A stretch of 64,000 nt of DNA, taken from NCBI GenBank assembly GCA_900095095.1, contig FMBT01000397.1, forward strand, positions 89,184 through 153,183. Reading direction: 5' to 3'. This DNA is from Fragilariopsis cylindrus CCMP1102 (lineage: Eukaryota; Bacillariophyta; Bacillariophyceae; Bacillariales; Bacillariaceae). Of the stretch, positions 53,027 through 64,000 are shown in pieces; position 1 is the stretch's first letter, and every line of letters begins with the position of its first letter. The translations under genes were made by a program, and so were the position numbers. The notes beneath the pieces were generated by a model. It searched no databases, was not told the origin of the DNA, and saw nothing but the letters and a program-made list of their open reading frames with translations.

Positions 53027-53622
53027 TGTATAAGTGTTGTTTTTTCGCCTTAATTATCATGACTTGATGTTAAAGAGAGAATGGAGCAAGGGGAATATTA
53101 TGAGGATGGGAGATACAAGGTAACGTGCAACACACCGTACTGTCAATACTGGTACTGTGACGACTAGATATGCCGTCAGGAAATATTATTTCAGGTTTTC
53201 AGATGTGAATGCACCAATGACAGGATCCATGTCTTTCAACTCAAGTTGAGTGAGTGAGTCAGTCGAGTACATACAGGTGACATGTGTTGGAGGTTGAAGA
53301 TCTCCATTTAGTGAGTGAGTCGAGTACATACGTACGGAGAACATGTGTTTGTTGTTTACGTCACTTGAGGTTTTAATTGGTGAAATCGAAATCGAAATCA
53401 AGTCGAGGTCGAGGACTCGACTTGCCGAATGAAATGTATGCAGTAACCTATAATGGCAATCCTAGGACTACTACCTACATATACAATATGATACTATTTT
53501 CTTTCTTTCTTGTGCTACATATTTTTTATAGAGCTCGCTAACAGTTTACTGTCTCATAATATGTTTCATACATACATAATGTTTGTGTGTCTAGTGTCGA
53601 GTCGAGTGGTCAAATGTTTTTA
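53027..53622. other. Intergenic region with a direct repeat pair
   Basis: Two ~42-bp near-copies lie at 53247-53290 and 53309-53350 (AGTGAGTGAGTC...CGAGTACATAC...ACATGTGTT). ORF 53186-53401 on the minus strand only reads these repeats. No gene seen. Confidence 0.5.
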
Positions 53623-56321
53623 TTATTCTGCTTTAAGAGATTTATTACCTCCAATTACTGCAATAACCTCAACCTCATCATCGCTATCGTCGCTTCCGTC
53701 AACAACAACGATTTCTTGTCGATCACTATCTCCATCTACAGACACTTCTACCATTGAGGCTCGACGTTGGTTCAATGATGATAGTCCCTCATTTGACTGA
53801 AGAGAGTCCTTCTGTAGGGGAACATAGGGATCTATGTTCATAACATCACCCTTGTGATTTTTCAAATCTTGCTCAACACCGACTGCGATAGGTGGTAGAG
53901 GTTCCAATAGCTCATTTTCAGAACATCCAAATACAACTTCGTTATAATCATCATCAGCGTCCTTAGGTTTCAGTTCTGCACAGCGCTCTTTTACTAGTTC
54001 ACAAGTTTGAGTCAACTCTTCTTCTGGTGACCATACCATAAGATATCGTCGCTCAAAAGGACAGCGACACATATAGTGAGAGTGACGAAGGCAACTGACC
54101 TTAGAGCGACTGCATTCACATGCTACAGCAGAAAAGAAACAAATGTGTTTACAGGCATGACACAACCTCTTATCATCATAGTCGGCACTGTCTTCATCTA
54201 GCTGATCTAAACGATTCGGGGGGAGCTGAATGGAATCAGAAACATCTCGAACACCTTGCGTCAATAACTTCTGACGTAGCTGTAATTCCTCGTTCACCAC
54301 TCTTTCAACTTCCTGAAGGAGAAGTTTACAATTCTTGTAAGACTTTTGTTCATTCAAATGATGAGCCATAGTAAAGGTCAACCGATCGTGGGAAAAGACA
54401 GCGGGACGGGCAAATGATCGATAACGTTCGTTAGCATCCGAACCATGGGCGATCCAGTCATGTGTAGCAAAATTGACAGCTTCGCCAATGTTCGGTCCCA
54501 TACTGAATCTGTGCAATGGTTTTGAATGGAAGTTTAGGAAAACAAGATACATTTTTTTTTGTTAAGAAGAGGAAGCGATAAAGAATTGATTTCTTGTAAA
54601 ATAAAAACAGAGGAAAACGAACACAACAAGTCAAATAAAGGAAGACTTACCCTCCGTGAAATGCACGAGGAAATGTAACTATATATTCCCCTTCATGCTG
54701 AAGGAGTTTGCTGATGGGAACTTGTGCTTCTTGTAAAAGGCGGGGACTAAATTGAGTCGTAATATGATGAAGTAAATCAGGTACATCTCTCATCTTCATC
54801 GATAAATAGCGTTTGAACACACTTTCTAAGCCACTTGCGTCCTTCTTAGTTCCGGGAACTCCATACCATTGTTTTGGTGCTCCCTTGTGATGATAATTGA
54901 TACTATAGAGGTAGTTATCTTCGTTGTGCCAACAAAATGTAGTAAAGAGGGATCCATAATACATCCATGGGACGTTAATACCATTGATGCCCACTTTGAC
55001 GTGACGAAGGACACTATCTGGAGTCCAAGGTATGTTGTTAAGATTCCACCAAGACTCTTTAAAATAATCCTCGGTTGCGAACTTCGGGTCAGGAAGTTTT
55101 GCTTTTTCTGGATCGAGGGTACCATGTACGGCTCTACCTCGTTCCGAAAGGGGGAATCCGGAACCAAATTCTTCGGTATCTACATCGTTACCATACTCCA
55201 CGCGGAATTCTCTAGTTTTGTTTTCCACAACGTCCCAGTAATCTTGTTCCAAATTCTCAGGAATGAATCGACGATGGTCTTCTTCATCGATCGATGCTGC
55301 TTCCTCCCCGGCTGTCATAGTAGCACTAGTAGTAGCAGTAGTACTAGTTTCGTTCTTTGTGGTTCTATTATTATCCTCACTTTTCTTACTATTATTGTTG
55401 TTTTGTTGTAGGAGCAAGTCATGATCAGGATATTGCTTATTCTTATACTCCTTCGTGAATTTGCTTGCATATCGCTGATAGGATCCAGGATTATATTCTT
55501 CTCCATCGCCAAAACTGATTCCCTCGTGTATACGATGAAGGTACTGCAATTTGGTAGAAAATTTAGGTGGAGTTTCCATTTTGGCAGCTACATGATGACA
55601 TACAAGTAGGTTGTTGCAAGAAGCAAGAATGAGAATAAAAGATTATTAGAAATTTACATTTAATATCGAGTTTGTGATGCGATAAGTATTAACGCAATTT
55701 TAGCCAGAACGCAAGTAAGGGCTTTGATAATAATTTATAGTTGTCAAAAAACTAAAAATAGGCATTAAAAACATAAAGGGCAATAGTACTTTTCGTTATA
55801 TGTTGAAAAGAGCTTCTATCGTGTTGAAGGAGCTGGTTGAGCAACCTTGATAAAGGAGGATTACATACAGTAGCAATGATACTACTAGTAGCTACTGTCC
55901 GGTAGTGTGTGGAGATGATGAACGAACAAGGTTTTTTCTTGGAAGAATTCACGAAAGAAACGTGCAACGATCATAAACAACAGAAAAGTTTTTGTTTGTA
56001 TGAAACAATAATTTACGTACCGAAAAAGTCTTTTTCTTTCCATCCTTGTGGTGGAACGATTTTACATATACCATATCGTTGAGCAATCGGACGAATCTTA
56101 TTGATGTAATCAAGAGGAGAACCTTCCATATCCTCAACAGAAGGATAAAATACCGGCCCCCATGGAACGTCGATTTTATTAGCAACTGCTAATTTGCTCC
56201 TGTTCTGTGTGCGCACTTCATTCGTGAAAGAAGAAGTGTTTCTGTTGTTAGGCTGTGACGAAGACTGATTGTGTTGTCGACGTCTCTTGTTAGCGCGACC
56301 ACGTGTATTTGTGGTACTCAT
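53623..56321 (-). CDS. KDM5-like JmjN/JmjC histone demethylase without ARID or PHD
   Basis: Three exons, 56321-56021, 55587-54651 and 54508-53623, joined with phases 1 and 2; 707 aa. JmjN is at ~55-92 (VFYPSVEDMEGSPLDYINKI and YGICKIVPPQGW). The JmjC core has WMYYGSLFTTFCWHNEDNYL, INYHHKGAPKQWYGVPG and FPRAFHGGFSMGPN-type closing across the splice. The Fe(II) ligands are H321, E323 and H411, all present. A C5HC2 zinc finger follows (CHACKHICFFSAVACECSRSKVSCLRH). Animal KDM5 enzymes have ARID and PHD domains; this shorter order is like plant JMJ14-group proteins, though no FYRN/FYRC is seen. H3K4 demethylation is the likely role. The acidic tail EIVVVDGSDDSDDEVEVIAVI resembles a SUMO-interacting motif. 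Confidence 0.85.
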
Positions 56322-57101
56322 AGTAGTGCAGAATTAGATACTATGATACTTCAATTACAGCAGCTTTAATAATATTTCAATTGAATTGATGTTGAAATTG
56401 AGGTCAAAATTAGCTCTTTCTTGTTTATTATTGCGACGATTTGGAGCGCTGCGCGTACGCTGTTCTTGTACTATTTTTTCTTCTTTTGTTTTGAGTCAGC
56501 TAGGGCTCTTCTTCTCTTTTGACAAATAAAACAAAAGATGGATGAAAATAATGAATCAAACGTACAAACTCTTACTCAAATGAATTGATATTATAACAGT
56601 AATCAAATTCAATCGAATGTTCTGTGATGTATTAGCTTTTCCAAGAGAAGTATAATAGTGATTATTACTTAGTCACATAAAAAACTTTGTTCTTCCGGCT
56701 GTCATGGAATCAACCTCGAATGAACGAGGGGACAAAGACCACGGGGTGTTCGTGTAAATAAATCTTCGCCGGACTTCGGGATTCGCCGTTAAATTATTGG
56801 TTGGTGTGAATGGGAGCAAATAATTCCGTGTCGCGGCGTGTGTGAAGTGTCAACGTTCAAGTGCGTGTATAGACGCAGTGAGTACCAGTTTTCCCGCATC
56901 TATTGAGTCGAGCTAGTCGAATCAGAATGAAAATATTAACATCACAATAACTGCCTGTCTAGCGAGGAACATTGTAGTTAATAATAGTAGTATAATAACT
57001 CCAACTGCATCAACTTTTTCTCCAACTAATTCCGCATCAAATTAATACAATTCCGCTACAACCAATAATCTATCTAAGTAACGAAGAAAAAGATTGACAA
57101 G
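56322..57101. other. Divergent intergenic region
   Basis: 5' flanks of the demethylase gene (minus) and the GST-fold gene (plus). Nothing specific recognised. Confidence 0.4.
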
Positions 57102-58091
57102 ATGGCGAAGAAAATCGTTTTGTATAGCTTTCCACCAGTGCCTTATTCGTATTCGATGAGCCCCTTTGGTCTAAAAGCCGAAGCCTTCCTTCGAATCAAC
57201 AACATTCCTTATGAGATGTGTTACACGAGTTCGTTCGGTAAAAACGGAACGATCCCCTACTTGCGACTATTTGATGGAGATGGCGATGACAGTGATGGCA
57301 TTTACGAAGAAGTATCAGATTCCAACGAAATTATCAATCGTCTCCTCAAAGATCCCGAGTTTGACACAGCTCTCTGCGAAAACGGTTTGACCCACGAACA
57401 AAAGGCTATTGCGCACACTTGCCTTCGGATGCTAGAGGAACACACCGCCCAAACAGGTTTTTATTTTCGATATGGATTGCAGATGCCCAAATTCTGCGAG
57501 GCTACCGAACTCCGGGAACGTGTCTTCATGGGAGACGAAAGCTCATTCGGGAGCTTTATCTTTAATATGTTTAAGAAGAAAGGGCCAGAGGGGACCTTGA
57601 AAAAAGCAAAGTGCCGTGGCTTCACACGTTACAGTAACAAAGACGCGGTATGGTCGATGTCCTTCGAGGACCTGAAGGCGTTAGAGGATATTTTGGTCTT
57701 GTCGACCAACGACGACAACAACAAAGCATCAGAAGAATATGCCTACTTTTTTGGTCGGTCGAATCCTAGTGTTTTAGATTGCGCCGTGTTCGGTCATTTG
57801 TCACAATTCTTGTACATACGTATCGATTTCCCTCAAAAGAAATACCTGAACGAGAACTGTCCCGGGTTGCTACGTTTCATGGAATATTTCAAAAATACGC
57901 ATTTTCCCGATTGGGAATCCAAGTGTAAAAAAACCCCCAATGAGTCACTGAGAGAGGATAGCCCGAGAATGCAAGCATTTACCAAGAAAATGAGGCGCAG
58001 ATTTGGTGGCATGGTAGTGCTTTCTGTCATGGCCACGGTCGGAGTTTTCGCTTACCATTCAATAATAAAACCTTCCAGACAAAGAAGATAG
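57102..58091 (+). CDS. FAXC/metaxin-like GST-fold protein with a C-terminal membrane anchor
   Basis: 329 aa, single exon. The N-terminal thioredoxin-like half reads KIVLYSFPPVPYSYSMSPFGLKAEAFLRINNIPYE then GTIPYLRLFDGDG and SDSNEIINRLL, which is the failed-axon-connections (FAXC)/metaxin pattern. The GST-C-like half contains FFGRSNPSVLDCAVFGHLSQFLYI and a final CPGLLRFMEYFKNTHFPDW. A C-terminal helix (GMVVLSVMATVGVFAYHSII) with a basic end resembles a tail anchor, which in metaxins places the protein on the mitochondrial outer membrane. By eye the coding sequence is more GC-rich and far less repetitive than nearby genes. Enzyme activity is not implied. Confidence 0.75.
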   Translation: MAKKIVLYSFPPVPYSYSMSPFGLKAEAFLRINNIPYEMCYTSSFGKNGTIPYLRLFDGDGDDSDGIYEEVSDSNEIINRLLKDPEFDTALCENGLTHEQKAIAHTCLRMLEEHTAQTGFYFRYGLQMPKFCEATELRERVFMGDESSFGSFIFNMFKKKGPEGTLKKAKCRGFTRYSNKDAVWSMSFEDLKALEDILVLSTNDDNNKASEEYAYFFGRSNPSVLDCAVFGHLSQFLYIRIDFPQKKYLNENCPGLLRFMEYFKNTHFPDWESKCKKTPNESLREDSPRMQAFTKKMRRRFGGMVVLSVMATVGVFAYHSIIKPSRQRR

Positions 58092-59016
58092 ACGATTTTA
58101 TATAGTATTCAATATACGGTTATGCATTTGCGTTGCATGGCATTCCAAGCTTGAAAAGAATCCAGCAAGTACTGTACATTCTCAATTCACTGTTTACTGT
58201 ACATTTACATCTCAAATTAAAACAGTACATGGTATATCGGCATGGAATCTTAACCCCCTATAATGAAGCTGGGAGATAGTATTAAATCTACTGAAGTCTC
58301 TGTAGTGTTCTTTCCCACATTCAATGGGATATTCATTTGTGTAGCAAATCAAATACTACACTAATCCTAGACTAAAGTAAAGTAAAGAGATACAAACTAC
58401 TGAGGATAGATTTGGAGACGAACGAATGTAGACAAACAAATAATATAGATAAATAATAGGCGGGTCGACTGCTGACTCTTCTATCTTTCTAAGACGTTTA
58501 GGAGCCATTTGACAGCTTTTAAATAACAAGTTATATATAGACTAAATTATGTCTACTACCGTAACTAAGCAACATACTATGGCGCACATTATCATCTCGC
58601 TCTGTTCCCTCAATATTTAACTAGTTGATTCACCATTCAAGTCCGTATGATTTCATCTCCGTTCTTTGGATTTTTGAATGGATCTGGCTGGATTTTTACT
58701 GATGATACAATGCCTGCTCCTTGGTGGTAGATTTATTTGTATTATCATTATGTGTGTTTTTTCGTTTTTTTCGCGAAAAGATTTTTATCCACGTATGAAC
58801 GAAGCTGGTAGTACGAGCTAGATTTGTAGTACTGTATTAGGAATTCAGATAAGCAATACAATACCATACAACTTATTTGTCTCTATCATACGCGGAGCAA
58901 AGACTATCTACTGCCGAATCAGTCAAAAAAAAGTATAGAGCCAGTTAGGATATCGGAAGGGAACGACGTGGCAAAAATAAAATCGCTACTGTAGTACAGT
59001 AGAATCATCCTTAATA
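58092..59016. other. Intergenic region with an inverted dispersed-repeat copy
   Basis: 58441-58550 is the reverse complement, about 80% alike by eye, of the right part of the repeat at 32388-32740. No gene seen. Confidence 0.5.
58441..58550 (-). repeat. Dispersed repeat family, copy 4 (inverted)
   Basis: Shares TATAACTTGTTATTTAAAAG, CTTAGAAAGA and GTCGACCCGCCTAT with 32650-32735. Confidence 0.75.
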
Positions 59017-61155
59017 ATGGGAGCATCTCCCTCTGCCGAGGAAAATAGGAATACACGACAAAAGAACGACATTGCACATCTTGGAGATCGTGTGCCCTTT
59101 GGTGACGCGGAAATTCTTCAAGTATATCGTGTCTACCATCAACTTCAAGAAAAATTTCATGGCGACAATGTTAGTAATGATGATGGCGAGGATGGTAACG
59201 ACGACCAACCACCACCGGCGACAATATCATCTTTTTTGAAGGATGTTGGGGTATTATCTGCTGCTGAGAGTCGGGTGAAAAAAAAAAAAGAGTCCAGGAG
59301 CAACTACATCCACTACTAGTAATGAAACTGAAATAGAAAAAGAAAAAGATGAAGAAGCGGCGATTTTAGAAGAACGATTGTACCTGTTGGAGGCGGTGGA
59401 GAGAAAGATACTGCCACCTGGATTTGGTAACACATTGTACAGAACATGTTTTATGATATCACAAGATACTTCGGGATACGATACGGATGATGATAACAGA
59501 ACACGTAAACAATCCATGACAAACAGCAACGACGATGAAGAGGAGTATACGCGAATGGCACGACTAGAGAAATTCTTTGAAGGATTAGCGAATGGGACAC
59601 GACGTGATCGTAAAACTGTCACGAATGTTTAATTCGATGTTGTATTCAATACCCGGCACCAGCAGATGATGATGATGATGGCAGCCCCGCTGCCGTTAAT
59701 GTTAGTGATTTTGCGTACGGTGGCAATAGAACTAACAACAATGATGATGGAAAGAACAATAAAATATATATTGAACCAATGGAATTAATTAATTTGGGAT
59801 ACCGTGTATGTATAGCGGCAGCCTTTCTGAAAGATGCAAGTGAAGGAGATGATGATGATGATGATGAAAATGATGAAGAACAAAAAGACCTTTGGTCGTT
59901 TTTTACCACCCGAAACAATCGGAATCGGGACCTGGATTGATTGCCTTATCAAATTCATTGGCAGCATTAGCATCGAAACGGAAAACAACGACGACTTCGT
60001 AGTAATGAACCGACAGATACATTGGCAGAATTAGTCGAGGAAGATGATATATTTGAATGGGTGGAACAGGTTGCACCGATGTTCGGAGCTATATTACCTA
60101 CATTTTACATTGTATCTTCTTTCCGAACAAACGTGCACCACCAACAAGAACAAGCTTCGATTATCCTCGTATTCACAAGAATCTCAAGTTTTTCCTTCTA
60201 GTACTTCACCTATGCTATTTAGTTTCGGATGTATGTCCCCTGCCTTGGGAGGAGAGGTACGTTCTAATTTGCTTGTCTCTATGTCTATCTGTTGCTATTG
60301 CATTGATAGTTAAACACCGTTGCTCGATGGAAAGGTTGTACACGTTATATCTAAATTCCATCTTGGTTATTGCATCAACATTGCGCTCACTATTATTTTC
60401 TATCTCGCTTCTCTCTCGTTCCAAATCTCTTCTTATGGCTTCGCATATACACCTTATTCAGTTTTATCGCCTGTATACCTCCGCTTCGGATGGTCTATCG
60501 TTTAATCGATTAATGAACGCCCTCTTAGGATACGGTGGTCCAACACTTCTCATCATACAGAGTGGTAAGTCAACATTTGGGGCATTCACCGCCTCACCTT
60601 GGAAGGAATCCAAAGACTTTTACGGGAATCATGACTGTTTTTTGTATCGACTTTTGCCCGGACCTACCGCCGTTTATAGACCATCCGGGAATTCAGAACG
60701 GTTCATGTATCTAAATTCTTTTCGCACGGTCACGTGGATTCGACCGACAGGCGCATGGGATCGGTTTCGGTGGATCGACTGATCAACCGCGTTTATTCCT
60801 ATCCGAATCATTCGATAGTTGTCGAGCAGGTTCGGACGATTTAGCATTCGAAAAGGGCCCTATCTTGGCAGTTAGAATTGATGGTGGTGTTAGTAGTGCG
60901 GCGGACGAGATGTTCGAGATCGACAACTTGGAAGTTTGGGGTATCGGTGGAACGGATGTTGTTAAAGAAAGCTTAAAAGCCCGAAAAGCTAGCCGTGATG
61001 TTCGACAAGCTTATATAAATAAAGCAAGGAAAGTAGATAAGGCTGCATTTTTAGACGATTTACGAAGCGGTATGATCGAAAACAAGGCCTTTGCACATCT
61101 AGATCAAGTCCAAGGTCGAGATGGTACATGTGAACTTCTGGGTGAACAGAAATGA
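59017..61155 (+). pseudogene. TLDc-domain protein gene, MEAK7-like, with many frameshifts
   Basis: The start MGASPSAEEN carries an N-myristoylation signal, as in MEAK7/TLDC1. Coding style then moves through several frames: to 59289, then 59290-59632, 59640-59910, and 60004-60105, then SFDYPRIHKNL, then VFPSSTSPMLFSFGCMSPALGGE. A 60258-60310 intron (GTACGT...TAG) is likely. The TLDc core follows (YRLYTSASDGLSFNRLMNAL, GGPTLLIIQSG, FYGNHDCFLYRLLPG, RFMYLNSF), then in a further frame GIGFGGSTDQPRLFLSESFD and MFEIDNLEVWGIGG. At least six frame breaks are needed. Several sit in homopolymers: A12 at 59278-59289, T runs near 59628 and 60187, and T4 near 60718-60721. It is a pseudogene or a cluster of sequence errors. 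Confidence 0.75.
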
Positions 61156-61418
61156 ATATGTTTAATATCTAGATGCTATATTGTTCCTATCTAATATAAT
61201 GTTATGCACCTCTTCTCTTTATAATTCAGTCTATTTGTGGATAATATATTAACATCATGAATGATTACTGCCTCTAGAAAGGGTTAAAAACTGTGTAAAT
61301 GTTCAACGCATTTCGTCGCTATCGATTTACGTTTCGTTGATCAATTCCTCGCCCGTGACTTTATAATGCTTAGGACCGAATTCATAGTCGAACTAATTAT
61401 AGAATATCATGAATGGAA
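61156..61418. other. Short intergenic region
   Basis: AT-rich convergent 3' flanks; nothing recognised. Confidence 0.4.
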
Positions 61419-62024
61419 TTAGGACGATGCTTCCTTGATGATCGATTCTAATTGTTTTACTGCCATATTTACAGCATCTTGTGGTTCCTTGATCTTTACT
61501 TTTCCGTTACCTGGTTGGAAATAAACGAAGACGTTGTTGTACGTGAGCTCGTCAGTCATCTGTAGATTGTACGCTAACTCGTCCTTGACTTCAAATAATT
61601 CTACATTTCCTGTTTCTTTTGCCAATTTCCCTACAGGGTTTTGAGATTCGCCTAAATTCCATAACTTATTCACCGGAGGTGTTTTTAATATCGTCCGAAC
61701 CTCATCCCATTTTTCTTCCTGTAAGAGATTCGGAATTGGTTGTAACTTCGTTAGGGATGATTCTAATTCCGTTACGTATTCTGCTGTTGACGCAAACGAT
61801 GGTTGCGGGAAGACGGTACCAGCAACAACGGTCGCTACTACTCCTGCACCAGCATAATCCAACCAATCTCGACGCGAGGAGTGTTGCTGAGCAGTTCGCG
61901 ATGATGGTTTTATAGCTGAGAGTGCTTCTACTGAGAAGAACAACGGCGATGGACTGTTGGTCGATATAAATAGTACGCAATAAAGAAGAAATACTGTTCG
62001 TGTCGTTTGTTGAATCATTGCCAT
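61419..62024 (-). CDS. Thylakoid-lumen protein, PsbQ/Psb31-like (tentative)
   Basis: 201 aa, single exon. A signal peptide (VFLLYCVLFISTN...SVEA) opens the sequence. A transit-like S/R-rich part follows (PSSRTAQQHSSRRD), then twin Arg (51-52) and a hydrophobic segment AGAGVVATVVAGTVF ending SFA near residue 78. This three-part layout is that of proteins sent to the thylakoid lumen of a complex plastid by the Tat route. The mature ~120 residues are helical (YVTELESSLTKLQPIPNLL, WDEVRTILKTPPVNKLWN, DAVNMAVKQLESII), which suits a four-helix bundle of the PsbQ or Psb31 kind, extrinsic subunits of photosystem II. The family assignment is by pattern only. Confidence 0.6.
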   Translation of the reverse strand: MAMIQQTTRTVFLLYCVLFISTNSPSPLFFSVEALSAIKPSSRTAQQHSSRRDWLDYAGAGVVATVVAGTVFPQPSFASTAEYVTELESSLTKLQPIPNLLQEEKWDEVRTILKTPPVNKLWNLGESQNPVGKLAKETGNVELFEVKDELAYNLQMTDELTYNNVFVYFQPGNGKVKIKEPQDAVNMAVKQLESIIKEASS

Positions 62025-62539
62025 TTTGAATTAGGTCAGGAATGCTGTTGTTCAGTTGCTCGTTTCTTTTAATGAATAATGAATAGGAGAGAGCAATCAT
62101 GATATTCCGCCCAAGATTTTCAAGCATAATCAAATAATAATCATGACACATCGTAACAACGTCATGCTCTTGTTCTCACATAACAATGAATGTTAATAAA
62201 CATACCAACATACCTCAACACGAGGTCTTTTTTGTAGGGCCTTATATCCACGACTGCGTCATTTTTCATTTTGATACTCCGTCGTGTTAAAAGTTGCGCT
62301 GTTTACAAACTAAAGTCTCAGATTGGCTGCCTTTGCTCTTTACACGTCGACATCATCATCATGTCACATCATCCAACGCCACAAAATGATCAACTTTTCA
62401 CTCTGCAAGCAACCGACATTAAAACATTGATTGTGAATAATTCCTCATCAATACATTAAAAGACAAAAGTGAACAAGAAAACGTAAAATAAACAACAATC
62501 AATTTAACAATAACTCCAAAAACAATCTACAATTCCACA
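62025..62539. other. Divergent intergenic region
   Basis: 5' flanks of the lumenal protein and the small unknown gene; a 62-codon ORF at 62271-62459 has no features that support a gene. Confidence 0.4.
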
Positions 62540-62845
62540 ATGATGATGAGCACACCACCGGCATCTCCCTCACAGCGAGAGAATAATAATAAGATGTCAT
62601 CTCTTCAACAAGCGTTGTCGTCGTTGGTCGTTACGGATGAGACGAAAAGTTGTCCACACACACCGCTACAGAACGACGTCGGTGGTGTATCCGAAATATC
62701 TCCCAAAATGGCGTTAAAGAAACAATCATCAGCATCATCATCCCTTCAACGAGAGGTAACAAAGATAAAAGTCTGTAACTTCTTGGAACATTACGATTTA
62801 CAGGCACAACTGAGAGGGAAAGTACCATTAAGAGAAATGATATGA
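62540..62845 (+). CDS. Small hypothetical protein
   Basis: 101 aa, starting ATG ATG ATG. S/T/P/Q-rich first half with SP sites (ASPSQR, HTPLQN, EISPKM) suggestive of phosphorylation; the second half has a short helix (EVTKIKVCNFLEHYDLQAQLRGKVPLREMI). No known domain. Real coding is plausible from composition and the A-rich leader before the start, but not proven. Confidence 0.4.
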   Translation: MMMSTPPASPSQRENNNKMSSLQQALSSLVVTDETKSCPHTPLQNDVGGVSEISPKMALKKQSSASSSLQREVTKIKVCNFLEHYDLQAQLRGKVPLREMI

Positions 62846-63637
62846 ATAACTAAACTAGAATACAATACAATCAACGAGTGGTCACCCCATAATTTTTTTG
62901 TCACATTGACTGAAATCAAACAACTTAAACTCAAGAACCAACATTATAGAAAGATAGATGATATTATACTTTGTTGTAGACAGGTCTAGTGATATAAATC
63001 ATTATATAGAAAATTTAATTTAAATCACTACAGTAGTCTAATATATATTATCTCATGATAAGAAGTCTTCGTCGTCGTCGTAATAGTAGTGCCGATAGCT
63101 GTTTGTAGTTCTCGCTTCAAAAAACTAAATACAGTAGTCAAGTACTGTAGGTCCTCTAGTAGTGTACCAAGGTCGTGAACATAGGTAAGTACGTATAGTC
63201 CGTGATCAAATCCAGTCACGCACTCAATTGCGCTGCTCTGCTTGTTCGAACGGAAACCAATGAAATGATTGATTCGAAGATAGTTCGTAGAAGTAAGATA
63301 CTTCCCGCCGATCATATTGGAATCTTTTTATTTTGGCCATCTTCGACAAAAAAGAAAAAAGATGTCATGATACTAACATTCTACAAGAATTTAAGCAGGC
63401 ATATCGCGCCTTCCAAGTCCGCCCGATGGTGAGTAAACAACGATAGCTTGGTCGGGATAAAAATCTTATGACAAGAGACTAACCATTGTCTTTTAAGATT
63501 CCAGTTTTGATTCCAGTCACTCGTATTGCTCCATTGTCAATAGTGCCAATATCAGCATCATTGTCGAATACCTTCAACAGGCGAGCTAAATATACACTGA
63601 ACTTTTTTACAATCGCTCCCTTCATAATAAGGTACTA
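62846..63637. other. Intergenic region
   Basis: A plus-strand open frame 63202-63432 (ADHIGIFLFWPSS...) has no support as a gene. Nothing else recognised. Confidence 0.4.
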
Positions 63638-64000
63638 ATGTTTTCACGGAGTAATGTGGCGGCATCGTCGAATTCTTCGACAAAAAGTAGAAGTAGCAAG
63701 AACCTCTTGAGTAGATCTAGTAGTAGTAGAAGCAGCAAGAAAAAGATAGGTGCCGAGAAGACGAGTCCGCCATCCACGAAAGCAAGCATTGAAACGTTGC
63801 TAAAACAGATCAACAAGCAGAATAGAACATTGGATGAACGTGCCGAGAAAGCCGAAGCGAGAGCAGAGAAAGCGGAAAGTAGAGCGGAAAAAGCAGAGGA
63901 ACGAGCGTTGAAAGCGGAACAACGAGCAAAGCGCATCGAATCGAAATTAGAAACGATTATGGACAACATAAGTAGTATGAACAAGGGCAAAATATTCTGT
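63638..64000 (+). CDS. Coiled-coil protein, 5' part, runs off the right edge
   Basis: ATG at 63638 opens 121 codons without a stop to the last base. The start is S/R/K-rich (SKSRSSKNLLSRSSSSRSSKK). A long predicted coiled coil then begins (ASIETLLKQINKQNRTLDER), with a seven-residue AEKAEAR / AEKAESR / AEKAEER repeat and IESKLETIMDNISSM at the edge. Function unknown. Minus-strand ORF 63622-63990 is its shadow. Confidence 0.6.
   Translation, partial: MFSRSNVAASSNSSTKSRSSKNLLSRSSSSRSSKKKIGAEKTSPPSTKASIETLLKQINKQNRTLDERAEKAEARAEKAESRAEKAEERALKAEQRAKRIESKLETIMDNISSMNKGKIFC

Noticed and set aside
63622-63990. Minus-strand ORF SARSSAFSALLSAFSAL
   Set aside because: Antisense of the AEKAEAR coiled-coil repeat on the plus strand, which is open to the window edge and has coding style.
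1-64000. CRISPR arrays, bacterial operons or tRNA genes
   Set aside because: Repeats here are microsatellites, coding repeats or transposon ends, with no spacer pattern. I saw no convincing tRNA arms by eye, though a covariance-model scan would be needed to exclude one.

Overview
The window looks like nuclear DNA of a diatom or a close stramenopile relative. It is AT-rich and full of trinucleotide repeats that encode runs of Q, N, S, D and T. Introns are short (about 90 to 430 bp) with GTAAG or GTACG donors. A Copia-class retrotransposon is present. Several proteins carry N-termini typical of secondary plastids or secreted cell-surface proteins, and one has a thylakoid-lumen style bipartite presequence. 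The species cannot be named from the sequence alone.

Layout. 1-6.3 kb: the end of a low-complexity gene, a Ctr-type copper transporter, and a three-exon sulfotransferase-like gene. 6.6-13.6 kb: a SOUL heme-binding gene cut in two by a complete 6,088-bp Copia element with identical 408-bp LTRs and a CTTTA target duplication. 13.9-15.1 kb: a 1.19-kb element with 33-bp terminal inverted repeats and nested internal hairpins. 15.8-19.3 kb: a secreted protein and a second sulfotransferase-like paralogue. 19.4-27.1 kb: repeat-rich DNA holding a transposase-like remnant and two inverted copies of a ~480-bp sequence, which flank a SAP-domain gene and a low-complexity gene. 27-39 kb: a very large protein with three AP2-like domains, a low-complexity gene with an in-frame TGA, a tandem-repeat membrane protein and a TPR protein. 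39.5-49.5 kb: a cyclophilin-like membrane protein, two further membrane proteins, a SET-domain protein with a possible plastid signal, and a repeat-rich secreted protein. 50-64 kb: a Golgi-type sulfotransferase, a five-repeat helicase-associated-domain protein, a KDM5-like JmjN/JmjC demethylase, a FAXC/metaxin-like GST-fold protein, a heavily frameshifted TLDc gene, a lumenal photosystem-type protein, a small unknown protein, and the start of a coiled-coil gene running off the right edge.

These genes do not form an operon-like system. Themes that recur are chromatin and transcription (AP2, JmjC, SET, SAP), sulfation of secreted material (three sulfotransferase-type genes) and cell-surface proteins. 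The strongest unusual signal is in the Copia element. The 14 bases immediately inside its 5' LTR, where a tRNA primer-binding site is expected, are a perfect complement of a segment of its own LTR and do not begin with TGG. This is the arrangement expected for Tf1-like self-primed reverse transcription. The same element is a very recent insertion, yet its pol region is frameshifted.
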